Below the pieces are notes generated by a model. That model was not told where the DNA came from. It did no database searches and saw nothing but the letters and a program-made list of their open reading frames with translations. The position numbers and the translations under genes were made by a program. From assembly GCA_030704615.1 (NCBI GenBank), contig CM060731.1, positions 19,096,001 through 19,160,000 on the forward strand: a stretch of DNA of 64,000 nucleotides, in the 5' to 3' direction. Source of the DNA: Takakia lepidozioides. Taxonomy: Eukaryota > Streptophyta > Takakiopsida > Takakiales > Takakiaceae. Positions 46,316 through 56,150 of this stretch are shown piece by piece; within the stretch, counting starts at the first letter, position 1; each line of letters begins with the position of its first letter.

Positions 46316-49300
46316 ATGCTTGAACCTGAGAGGGAGGGAGTGCGTGCACCAGAGAAGAGACATCGTCGCAAGCTCCAAAAATTGTACTTCGGACGTAGGC
46401 CAATGCCGAAGGGGAGGAAGCAGATGCGTCTACAGGAGGAGATTGCCATCTCGCAGCATCAGGCCACGCAGGCAACCCAGCCACCAGTGAGAGCTCCGTG
46501 CTATCGGGATTCGCCAGCTGATCGAGCACCGAAACCCGCCTCATTTTTCTTCTGCAATTCTTAGACTGTATGCTAGGAGACTTGACTGCAGAAGATGTTT
46601 GCATGCCTAACCGGAAAGGTGGACGTGCTAGAGGGATCGCAGGAATCCAAAGAGCCGCAGGCAGAGTCCGTGGAGCTAGCTGCAGCACGCACACCCAGCC
46701 GATCCGCGAGCACGGGTCTTCCTGCCGGTCCTAGCCCTGTGCGTTTCAAGGACGCGGCTTCCAAGGGCAAGTCCTTGCAGTTCAAAGCCCCAGAGAGCGA
46801 CTCGCCTTCAAAGGTCATGGAGAATCGCTAGCAGGGGTCTAGCCCTTCTCCAGCAAAGACGAAGAAGAAGCAGCCCGTCCTTCAACTTGTTTCTGAACCG
46901 GACCAGGCCGTTTCCCCCCCCCCAGGCGAATGAAGCAGATTCAATTGCAGCAGACACCTTCACCTGCAAGAATGAGGAAGCACAAGGCAATCAGGGGGAG
47001 GGCGGAGCAGTCTCCAAAACCGATTCCACGAGTTGAAGCCCAGTTCCTGCTTGATTTCCAACCTGCTGCAGCGAAGCCAATGGGATCAACCGGAGATCTG
47101 GTACTGGAGGAGGGTGCTGCCTCTCAACGTTCTCAACAAGACCTGACCACAGTTGAGGAAGACCTGACCACTGAAGGCCCGGAGGAGGCCTCTGCAATTG
47201 CACAATTGTCCGCAAAGATTCCCCAGAGTGCAGCTCCAGTTGGGGATGCTCAAGCTGCTCAGCCCCTGCCGCCACCAGCAGAAATGTCTCCGGAGGAATT
47301 CCAAAGTGCAGCGGATACAATGTTGGAGGAGACACATAGTAGCATTGGCAGAGTTCTGGGCAGCAGGGTATTCCAGCGGACTCTTCGAATCCCACTCTGT
47401 CGCATGGTCTCCCTTCCCATCGTCAGGCAGGCACTTCCCGGAGATGTGGATAAGCTCAAGTTCGCATTTCGAGAAGGGTACCGTCTAGGTTCGCCAGCCT
47501 TCTACGTTTCCCTTGAGAATGAGGACGGCGAATCTCGTGGACCCACTGCGGAGGAATTGTCAACATGGGATACCCACTGGCACACTCGCAACGACGAATT
47601 CGAGGCAACACTGAAGGGTGATCCCGACTTCGGCCATATGTCGGGTAAAATGTTCTTTGTGTGGGACGGGAATCACCGACTTCTCGCCTGGTGGGAGTAC
47701 ATCAAGCAGAACCATGCCAAGCACATTGGCTGGCATTACATGGTGGAGTGTGTCATCCTCAAGGTGAAGGCGGCAGACTCCTCCCTGCTCAAGAATGCCA
47801 TGGCGGACCTCAACTCGTAAGATACTCATACCCTCCCATGCACGTTCGAAATGCGGTGCCGCATTTCGGTTTCCAATCTGTTTTGTTTCCGTGCTTTCGT
47901 GGACTAAACTGAAGAGTGTGCCTTGCAGGGTCACTGAAAATGCGTACGTGCATACCCACATGGCACATATGCTGTACAGGGTGAGGAAAACTGGTCTCAC
48001 TGATCCGCACATGTTCGCGGAAATGTTGGAGCCCGAGCTCATTCAGAAAGCCGTGGCAAAAACTGACCGGACATGGTATCGTCTCACTATGGATGGAATG
48101 GTGGAGGTCATATACGAAGTAAGTCGTCCTCCCATTTCCCTCTGCTCATCCTTCCTCAATTTCCGGTAATCTTTCCACATGAATTGAATGTAACGCTTCT
48201 GCATGTTTTTGTTGGCAGTCAAACATCAAGCTGGATTTGGCCCATGCCAAACGCTTCTTCATGGAAAGTGAGGGGCAGGTCAAAACGTTGCAGTCATTGA
48301 CTGAGCACTTGAAGGAAGCCGGGGTCAAGTCCAGAACGAAATACAAGTCAAAGCTTGTGAAGCTGGTGGCCATTGCAGATCCAGCACTTGAAAAGGACTT
48401 CATCCCCGAGATTGCAAAACACTATTCTCGGGCCATGCAGCCGACCATGCAGTTGGAGAAACTGCATCACCTCTCAACGGCATGTGTTGAAGCGAAAGAG
48501 AAGGTGATGTTTCAATTCACTGAAGTTCCTTCCTAGCAATAGCCACTCTTCTTCCTGCTCCTGACATTGGATCGGAAATGGCAGACACGGTGGCTGTCGA
48601 TCTGGAATGCATCGGAGAGTATAAGGACAATGTGGTCTTTTCCACTCGAAGTTTCCGACCCTGCAGTGGATGTGTGGCTCAACCGCATGACTTGGTGGTT
48701 CTAGGTAATTCAAGGTACTTCCCTAGATTTGCTTTTCTGAAATGAATTCCCTGAACTGCTACGTGACAATGCATGTGGGAATCGCAGGTAATGACGAATG
48801 CGAAGGAGCAAGTTGTTATGCATACAAATTTGTTCGGCTTGTACGTCAAATGGGATGGAACACAGACATTGGAAGACTACGTGACACATTTCAGATGTGC
48901 TTACAAGGACAACCTCTTCGCCAGGGAGCTGCAGACAGCAAGAAGGAGCGTGGAGTTTACACATCAGGAGGGAGCGGGAAAAGCTGCAATGCGAATTGTT
49001 TACAGGTGAAGCCCAGCTGTCCTTGTATGCAAAGCCTGGTAATGAGGTTTGTCTGGGAAATGCGGCACCGCATTCGCATTTTATGTTTTCGGTTGCACTC
49101 TGCGAGTACGTTGGTCTCAACTTTTGCTCACGCATGCTGACTGCCCTGCAGGTATATGAAAAACGTGCTTCTTCAGACAGGGGCCCTGGCTCAAGAGCCC
49201 CCGTTCTTCATGGCTTGGACCGTGGCGGGCCCAAGCTGTGTCTACACACCCGAGATGCAGAAACAATGGCATGCCGCGTATCTGGTTGGATGCCCGTGGT

Positions 49301-50933
49301 ACCTGGACATGTCTGGCGGAATTGTTGACGAGTCTGAGAAAGATCTGCACGCAAAAGCAGAAGAGAAGAGAAAGGAAAGACGTGTCCCTGCTCGGCCAGA
49401 GTCGGCAAAGGAAGCTGCTGCTCTGGAACAATCCAGAAAGGCAGCTGAAATGGCACAGAAGACGGTGGATGCAGCTATGCAGGCTCAACAGAAGGGGTCG
49501 AAGAAGCGGACTCGGCAGCAAGGAGCAGCAGTTGTGACACCCAAGAAAACGAAGAAGCGAAAACAGATAATGCAGGTAGAGGGTGAGGAAGAGGACTCCG
49601 ATGGAGACTTTGCAACCAGCCCACCCCCCGAGACGGAGCCAAAATCCCTTGTGCCCACCGTTGTCACGAGAGGGACGAGAACTGGCTCGGCAAAGAAGGC
49701 ACTCTTCAACCCCCCGGGGGGGCACCCTTTCGAGCCGGTGGAAATGAAGAGGCCGAAAGTGGATCCCGATACAGTAGTCCAGTGTGTCAATGAGAGTTTC
49801 TTGGCGGCTTTGGATGGACGGGCAGCCAAGTTGGCATACATGAAGACCATGGAGGGTCTAAAGGGCAGAGCACTGAAGAAGGCGGCTGCCGAAGAGCCTT
49901 CCGACACCCCCGGGTTTCTGAAGATGGTCTCGTTCCTTGAGAGGGTGTGTGCAGACAAGGATTGCAGGAGGGGCGGAAATGCCACCGATTGGTCTTGCGA
50001 TATGATCATCTTGGATATTCCAGACGGAGAGCCTGTGGAAGGACTGCAAGCTTTGCCATCTTGGAATAGGTACTCCGAGGACTTTTGGAAGAAAGGATTT
50101 GGGCTCGCCCGCATGGTGTTGGACGACAGAGGCTGTGTGGTTGTCCTGGCGAGCAGAGGCAAAAACACGCAGACAGGAATTGCGAAGTGGACCCGCAAGA
50201 GCGCCGTCCCAATTCTGAAGAAGAAGTGGACGTGCATCAACACATTGGGCCTTCGGTCGGAAGGGAAGAAGGTAATTACGACCTTGGCACTCGTCCTTTC
50301 ATTTTCTTAGGAGTCTTGAAATGCGGTGCCGCATTCGATTTATAATCATCCCCCACTGTGTATGCAGACGAAGCAGTTCGATGCATACTGCTTTGTGAAG
50401 GAGAACTCCACCTTTGCTTTTCGGAAGGAGGGATTGTTGGTTGACCCGAACTGCGACCCCATCGATTACGACGTCCTGTTCAACAACGTTCCCACGGAAC
50501 TTCTCCCTCATAGCCTCACTTCAACTGAACCCTGCGGTATTCACGCACTCGGAGCCCTGCCTTCATTCAGACAATTATGGAGACATGCACTGACGTGGAG
50601 GGCACAGTGCTCGACCTCATCTGTGGGACAGGTATGTAGAATCTTGTTGTATGCTTTTCTGCAAACTCGTGTTATGCTTTCATTCGCAACATCTGAAGGG
50701 CCATGTCATAATGTGTGGATGGCATTGTAACAGGTGCCTCAATGTGGGCTGGGCGGTTTTCCGACCGGCACCTCTTTGCCTACGAGGAGGACACAGACGT
50801 CTGGGGATCCCATCTGGAAGGGCTGCAACGGAATGTGAAGGCTCCCATCGAAGTCAAAGACTCCTCAGATTCGTCGGAGTCGGAGGAAGAGACAGTGGAC
50901 ATTGATGCCGAGGAGAACCCGGAATACGAGTGA
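46316..50933 (+). pseudogene. ParB-like / beta-class DNA methyltransferase fusion of element B
   Basis: Exons: 46316-about 46560, about 46595-47816, 47929-48118, 48219-48503, 48585-48704, 48788-49005, 49152-50271, 50368-50631 and 50734-50933. Basic N terminus (KRHRRKLQKLYFGRRPMPKG), acidic/proline linker, then the ParB/sulfiredoxin-like domain (RIPLCRMVSLPIVR, FFVWDGNHRLLAWWEY, DGNHR at 47665-47679). A helical middle follows, then a basic nuclear-type linker (KKRTRQQG, KKTKKRK). The methyltransferase-like part has CDMIILDIPDGEP at the DPPY position (50014-50025), GCVVVLASRGK, FDAYCFVKE and, split by an intron inside the glycine loop, VLDLICGTG-ASMWAGRFSD (motif I). It ends with an acidic tail. 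Defects are a frame change at a C run (46913-46922), TAG where element A has CAG (48702-48704) and a frame change near 50525. Confidence 0.72.
47846..47868. repeat. Element-B palindrome inside a methyltransferase intron
   Basis: GAAATGCGG, centre TG, inverted arm, within the intron 47817-47928. Two others of the same kind lie in introns at about 49059-49081 and 50316-50336. Confidence 0.85.
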
Positions 50934-51159
50934 GTGCAAACATTGTAAGTTTGCAAAGCCTTCTGTGTGATTTTTTGTCAAACGCATATCCGGACTGTGG
51001 TTCTCATTGGTCTCGTTGGTGATTGTTATATGCAGGTGTTAGAGGACTGTAGGGGACTTAGACACTTATACGGGATCTGTAGGGTACCCTTAATTTTTGC
51101 ACAGACTGAGACAAACAGGAACCTTAGGGGTGACAGCAGCGCACTGTAGAAGGGGGTTA

Positions 51160-51296
51160 CATAGCCCACACAGCCGACACAGCGTCACAGCCCACACAGC
51201 CAACACAGCCCGTCACAGTCGTCACAACCCACACAGCCAACACAGCCCGTCACAGTCGTCACAGCCCACACAGCCCGTCACAGTCGTCACAACCCA
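51160..51296. repeat. Short tandem repeat of CACACAGCC / GTCACAGTCGTCACA units at the gap edge
   Basis: Units of about 39 bp built from CCCACACAGCCAACACAG and CCCGTCACAGTCGTCACA are repeated until the sequence gap starts. The array probably continues into the gap and caused the assembly break. Confidence 0.85.
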
Positions 51297-51796
51297 NNNN
51301 NNNNNNNNNNNNNNNNNNNNNNNNNNNNNNNNNNNNNNNNNNNNNNNNNNNNNNNNNNNNNNNNNNNNNNNNNNNNNNNNNNNNNNNNNNNNNNNNNNNN
51401 NNNNNNNNNNNNNNNNNNNNNNNNNNNNNNNNNNNNNNNNNNNNNNNNNNNNNNNNNNNNNNNNNNNNNNNNNNNNNNNNNNNNNNNNNNNNNNNNNNNN
51501 NNNNNNNNNNNNNNNNNNNNNNNNNNNNNNNNNNNNNNNNNNNNNNNNNNNNNNNNNNNNNNNNNNNNNNNNNNNNNNNNNNNNNNNNNNNNNNNNNNNN
51601 NNNNNNNNNNNNNNNNNNNNNNNNNNNNNNNNNNNNNNNNNNNNNNNNNNNNNNNNNNNNNNNNNNNNNNNNNNNNNNNNNNNNNNNNNNNNNNNNNNNN
51701 NNNNNNNNNNNNNNNNNNNNNNNNNNNNNNNNNNNNNNNNNNNNNNNNNNNNNNNNNNNNNNNNNNNNNNNNNNNNNNNNNNNNNNNNNNNNNNNN
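51297..51796. other. Assembly gap of 500 N
   Basis: Exactly 500 N, the usual placeholder for a gap of unknown size. The real distance inside element B is therefore unknown. Confidence 1.
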
Positions 51797-51942
51797 TTCA
51801 AGATTAATACAATTTTAATGAACTCTCTGTACATTTAAAATTCAATTCCAGAGTATATAAAGGGAATTCTCCCCGTCCTTCATGTCCCCTCTCCCATGTG
51901 CTTCTAAACGACAACATCGTCCAAACCTGGTCCCTCCCAAAA

Positions 51943-52970
51943 TCTGAAATGTGACACCGCATTTCAATGTCTAAACGGAAATGTGGCAACTGCAAAAACC
52001 TCCTTTGGAAATGCGGCACCGCATTTCCAAAACCGGTGCAGGAAAAAATTTCCGTTTCATGGTTTGGACATCAGAAACTGTTCGGACAAACGAAAATGCG
52101 GTGCCGTATTTCCGTTTCTGACACGGCAGTTTTGCCGATTGCCAGCTCCTTCCATGGATGTAAATCGAAATGCGGAGGTCGAACATGGAAATGCGGTGCC
52201 GCATTTACCTTTTGGAGATGGACAATTTTCCAACTGCAGCCATCGACGTTCTTGGGCTCCCCATTCACGTTCTTGGGCTCCCCATTCCATGATGCTAGAC
52301 GGGAATGCGGCACCGCATTCCATTGTCCAATAAGAAATTTCGGGACATCGTTGTTTGCCCAATTCCAGACCCTTTCATGGAAATGCGGCACCGCATTCCA
52401 TCGTCCTATAAAAACTTACATTGTCCTGTAAAAACTTTCAATTGCCCGACATGGGAAATGCGGCGCCGCATTTCCAAAACAGCCATCGTTGTTTGTCCAA
52501 TTCCACACCCGTGTGGGCATTCCGTCTTGATGGACGGAAATGCGGCACCGCATTCCATTGTCCATACAATATTTTGATGACGAACATGTAAATGCGGTGC
52601 CGCATTTTCCAGAACTTCCATCGTTTTTGTCCAATTCCAGACCCTTCGACGGAAATGCGGCACCGCATTCCATTGTGCTCTCCGGAAATGCTGTGCCGCA
52701 TTTCATTGTCCAGTACGAAATTTCGATGACGGACATGGAAATGCGGTGCCGCATTTCAAGTATGGACATGGACAAGCATTAGCGACTGGACATGCTTGGA
52801 TAGTTCAAGGTCGAATATGGAAATGCGGCGCCGCATTTCAAACTCAAAGTATGGTAATGCCATGTCAGGAAATGAAATGCTGTACAACATTCTGTTACGA
52901 CGACAAGAGGAAAGGGAGCTGCCAGAAATCGCTACATGGAGAAAAATGAATTGCGCTGCCGAATTTCCGA
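51943..52970. repeat. Second palindrome array of element B, downstream of the methyltransferase gene
   Basis: About 16 copies of the same palindrome (AAATGCGG, YR centre, CCGCATTT) lie at roughly 51946, 52007, 52092, 52186, 52302, 52378, 52454, 52535, 52588, 52650, 52682, 52737 and 52818, with eroded ones near 52167, 52876 and 52946. Spacing is irregular (about 30-115 bp). Spacers share the phrase TTTGTCCAATTCCA. Open frames here are repeat artefacts. Confidence 0.85.
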
Positions 52971-53244
52971 GCTTCGGCGTGTACATGTTTCCTACAACTC
53001 ATACATGGATTTTCTTCACCTCAGGACTCTGATATCGCTGACTCTGGTATAGTCATATGGACAGACACATTGTACAAATGAGACCTCAAATTGTAAACAG
53101 TGGGCCAATTACGGCAGTTCTTGAACACGATGAAACACAAGCACACAGAAGTGAGGTACGATGGGTTGTTTTATTGATCGAACACGGTGTCTCACATTTA
53201 GCAACTCCAGACAAATCTAAGCCCTTCCTCCTTCTACATGGGCG

Positions 53245-53825
53245 TCACCAAGTCGACGGAACTTCGATAGCCCTCAAAACAAGCTCATTACTGATGCGGC
53301 ACCTCGAGGTAAACTGCAATGCGGTCGATCTGGTGCCCTTGGTGGAGCTGACGACAATGTCATGCCCATCAATCATACCACCATCATACATCGACAAGGT
53401 CACTGTGGGCCTCCTGTGCCCGTGCGATTCGTCTTCGCAACTCAGCCGAATCTCTCCATACACTAGAAAAGCGGAGTGAACTCCACGAATATAGTTTTCC
53501 CCGGTGCCGTCCTCCCTGGTCCACTGGCAGCAGTTCCAGCGCCACAGTGAGGCCATGCGTGATCTGTCCGGCATCCCATTCCACCTTGGTATATCGAGGT
53601 CAACAATTTTCAGGACCCACGCACCGCATTGACCCTCGCCCTCACCTCGCTCAAAGCGGTAATAGCCCTCCAAATACTCCATTACGCGCAAAGACTCCCG
53701 CTTGATTCCAGATGCGTCTGTGAAAAGTGAAAGCTAGACAATGATGTCTCCTGATTTTGGTTTGAACATAGCATAATCGTGGCCATGATAAGGGCAGTCA
53801 GCAAGATTTCGGCGGCACGGCATCC
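53245..53825 (-). pseudogene. Third element-B gene, minus-strand copy, unknown family
   Basis: After a TTCAG acceptor at 53826 the minus strand reads GMPCRRNLADCPYHGHDYAM, SGDIIV, then a TAG. It continues in the same frame with YLEGYYRFERG, WRWNCCQWTREDGTGENY, LSMYDGGMIDGHDIVV and ends RAIEVPSTW-stop at 53245. The facing copy at 54.4-54.9 kb has a TGG (W) where this has TAG. The protein is small, rich in aromatic residues and probably beta-rich, with conserved cysteines and the D-G-G-M-I-(D/E)-G motif. I do not recognise a family. An upstream exon is expected but not found. Confidence 0.55.
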
Positions 53826-54387
53826 CTGAAAAAGAGTAGCGCAGTATGCTCAATGACAGCAGCTCTCGGATGGAGGAGGTAGCAGCGCGGTGGCTGGAAG
53901 AAATTCAAGCAAACGCTGCAATTCCTCACAAACACTCCAGGGCACATTTAAATATCCCCCCGACAGGAACCTGCATGGATGAAGATTGGCTCATCCATGG
54001 ATGTAGCCGTTTCAGTTTCCTTCCCTGCCATGCAAACTATGGGCAGTAAGTGCCAGGTGGGCCTATAGCCACTCGAGACGACGAAGTCCATCCCCCCTTC
54101 GATGTAAATACGGCGCCGAATTTCCATCCGGGGGATGGACTTCGGTGGCAGATTTCAAACTATACCCCGTGGATGAGAAAGAGGTATCGGTTCATCCACC
54201 GCTGGCTTGTTGAACGCGTTACACGATGATTGGTGGGTACTTGTGACCCAGATGGTCCATTATTGGAGCCCGCACTGCTCTTCCGCTTCTCATCATTTCG
54301 AAAATCTAAGGGCTTCGTTGCTGTCCGCAAGGTGATTGTCATCGGCATCGAAGACGTCCTCAGGTCCTCCTTTGCAAGGATGCCGTG

Positions 54388-54942
54388 CTTCCGGAACCGG
54401 GACGACTGCCCTTATGGAGGCATCGATTATGCAATGTATTCGGCCACATCGGGAGACATCGTTATCTGGTACACAGATTACACAGAAGATACTGGTTCGA
54501 ATGTGGAAACATTGTCCGCTTTTGAGTATCTCCCAGGCTAGTACGCCTTCGAGCGGGGTGACGATCTTGGTCTGAGGAGTCCGTGGCTCCTGCGCATCCT
54601 TGATTCCGATTTTCCCAGCTACGACGGGCACCCATGCAGAAGAATGCGCACTGCTATGCTGTTGCGGTGGAACTGCTGCCAGTGGACGTGGGTGGACTCC
54701 ATCGGAGAGACTTATACTCCTGAAGGAGTGCGCTCATCTTCTCCATTGTATGGGACATTCGCATTGGTGTGGACGGCGAAAACGTGAAGTTTTCCATATT
54801 CGATGGTGGTATGATTGAAGGGCAGGACATTGTGGTGAACATAAACAGGGGCGGTACAACGGCTGCAATCCAGTTTACCTGGAGGAGCCCGAAGACTCAT
54901 GAGCTACTTCTCAGAGCAGTCGAAGTCCCATTGACAACGTGA
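54388..54942 (+). pseudogene. Third element-B gene, plus-strand copy, unknown family
   Basis: It reads MPCFRNRDDCPYGGIDYAMY, SGDIVIWYTDYTED, EYLPG, a TAG, YAFERGDDLGLRSPWLL and RWNCCQWTWVDSIGETY. After a frame change near 54770 it continues KFSIFDGGMIEGQDIVVNIN, FTWRSPKTHELLLRAVEVP and a TGA at 54940-54942. It is about half identical to the minus-strand copy and points away from it, so the two form an inverted pair with a shared central region. An open frame upstream (54230-54388) may hold part of its 5' region. Function is unknown. Being inside element B, it may be an element protein or a captured gene. Confidence 0.55.
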
Positions 54943-55290
54943 CTTGTATTTAGAAGGCACAGGGCTAAAGAATTGTTTGCACAATCAGCACAGTAGACGT
55001 GCTTCAAATGCAATTTATGTGGATCAATAAAAACCCCATTGTGCCCTCTTTTTGTTCTATTCTGTATCCATCGTTCCCAAAATGCGTCATTCCTCATTGG
55101 GAGTGTGGGTGGATTTTGCAAGTGGCTGGTAGGCTAAAATGGGCCCCCATTGTACAGATCAGTACCACCCTACCATTCGCGAAACATTGCCTTTCAATAT
55201 ATAATTCTAAAAAACATTGCCGAACCTCCTTCATCGGGAGGTCCTTCTCCCCCTATGACCGTGACACCCTAAACCCTATTCCCGCGGACA

Positions 55291-55392
55291 CTCATTTCCG
55301 GAAAATAGTCCTGCTCATGTTTTTTTCGACACTTACGACTCTGCTCATGGCTCATGGCTCATGCCGCTCATGGCTCATGGCTCATGAAATAG
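55291..55392 (-). repeat. Right terminal inverted repeat core of element B
   Basis: The reverse complement reads CTATTTCATGAGC, then CATGAGC repeats, AGAGTCGTAAGTGTCG and CATGAGCAGGACT, parallel to the left end at 40098-40213. Outward to about 55584 lie four to five GACGTGTCA repeats alternating with AACCACT or GGTAAA. Confidence 0.7.
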
Positions 55393-55584
55393 CAGCCCCC
55401 GTTAAGGACAGTGGTTCGAACCACTTACGTCTGGGTCCACATGTTCGTTGACGTGTCACGGTGGTAAATTAACCACTGCGATGTGTCAAGGACGTGTCAC
55501 TGAGGTAAACCAACCACTTATGACGTGTCACAGTGATAAACTGACGTGTCATAGTGGTAAAGTAACCACTTCCGTTTTCCAGTG

Positions 55585-56150
55585 GACACGTGTAAGCCGA
55601 TGGTCCGTGGATGATATTGGAGATTATGTCGACACGTGACGACACTCTCAGCATGGACACGTGTTCTGTGTCGATGCTACGAAATGGGTGGAGCGAAAAA
55701 TTCAATGACATCCAAAACCACTTGTTGAGTGATCACGAAATGACTCATAGAGTCATTATATGAAAACTGATAATACACAATATTACTCACAGCGTGGTTA
55801 TGTGAGTGGATGACGTCTCTCAGTAGGTCATTGGAATGATTACCCACAGAGTGGTATGTAAGCTGTTTGAGTCATCCATGGTGTCTCTCTAAGTGGGAAC
55901 TATGGATTGGAATGATTACTAACAGAGTGGTGTGTAAATGATTAGGAATACCACTGGAGAAATTCATACCACTAATACAGTAATATATAGGTGATTACTT
56001 ATACCACTACATGAGTGGTAATGGAGGCAATTGTGTGCATTTGGCTTCTCCCACAGTTTTAAATTATACCACTATTACAGTGATGTGCAAGTGATTAGGA
56101 ACATGACTAGAGGAATACATACCACTAGTGTAGTGAAAGAAGTACCATTT
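55585..56150. repeat. ACCACT / AGTGGT short-repeat cluster beyond element B
   Basis: Repeated ATACCACT, ACAGAGTGGT, GGAATGATTAC and TGATTAGGAA motifs occur at about 55830-56130, plus GACACGTG motifs at 55588-55665. They resemble the outer part of the element-B ends, so the element may really extend to about 56.13 kb, or another related element may abut it. Confidence 0.45.

Larger units (their letters stand above)
39948..55584. mobile_element. Composite DNA transposon B (about 15.6 kb): transposase, ParB-methyltransferase, palindrome arrays, inverted third gene
   Basis: Inverted ends are clear. The left segment 40098-40162 (CTATTTCATGAGC followed by CATGAGC repeats) matches the reverse complement of 55341-55392. 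Similarity continues inward (CATGAGCGGACT against CATGAGCAGGACT) and outward (GTGGTTA and TGACGTG repeats). The outermost similarity is GGAAAACG near 39957 and its complement near 55576, so the exact ends are estimates and I found no target duplication. Contents are a transposase (minus, 44516-40911), a palindrome array (44953-46045), the methyltransferase gene (plus, 46316-50933), a second array (51946-52970) and two inverted copies of a third gene (53245-54942). A sequence gap lies inside. Confidence 0.65.

Noticed and set aside
46316-50933. Bacterial contamination as the source of the ParB-methyltransferase
   Set aside because: The gene has GT-AG introns at positions shared with a second copy, and it is embedded in a eukaryotic transposon.
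51097-51834. Frames spanning the N gap
   Set aside because: Created by unknown bases; they contain no supported coding sequence.
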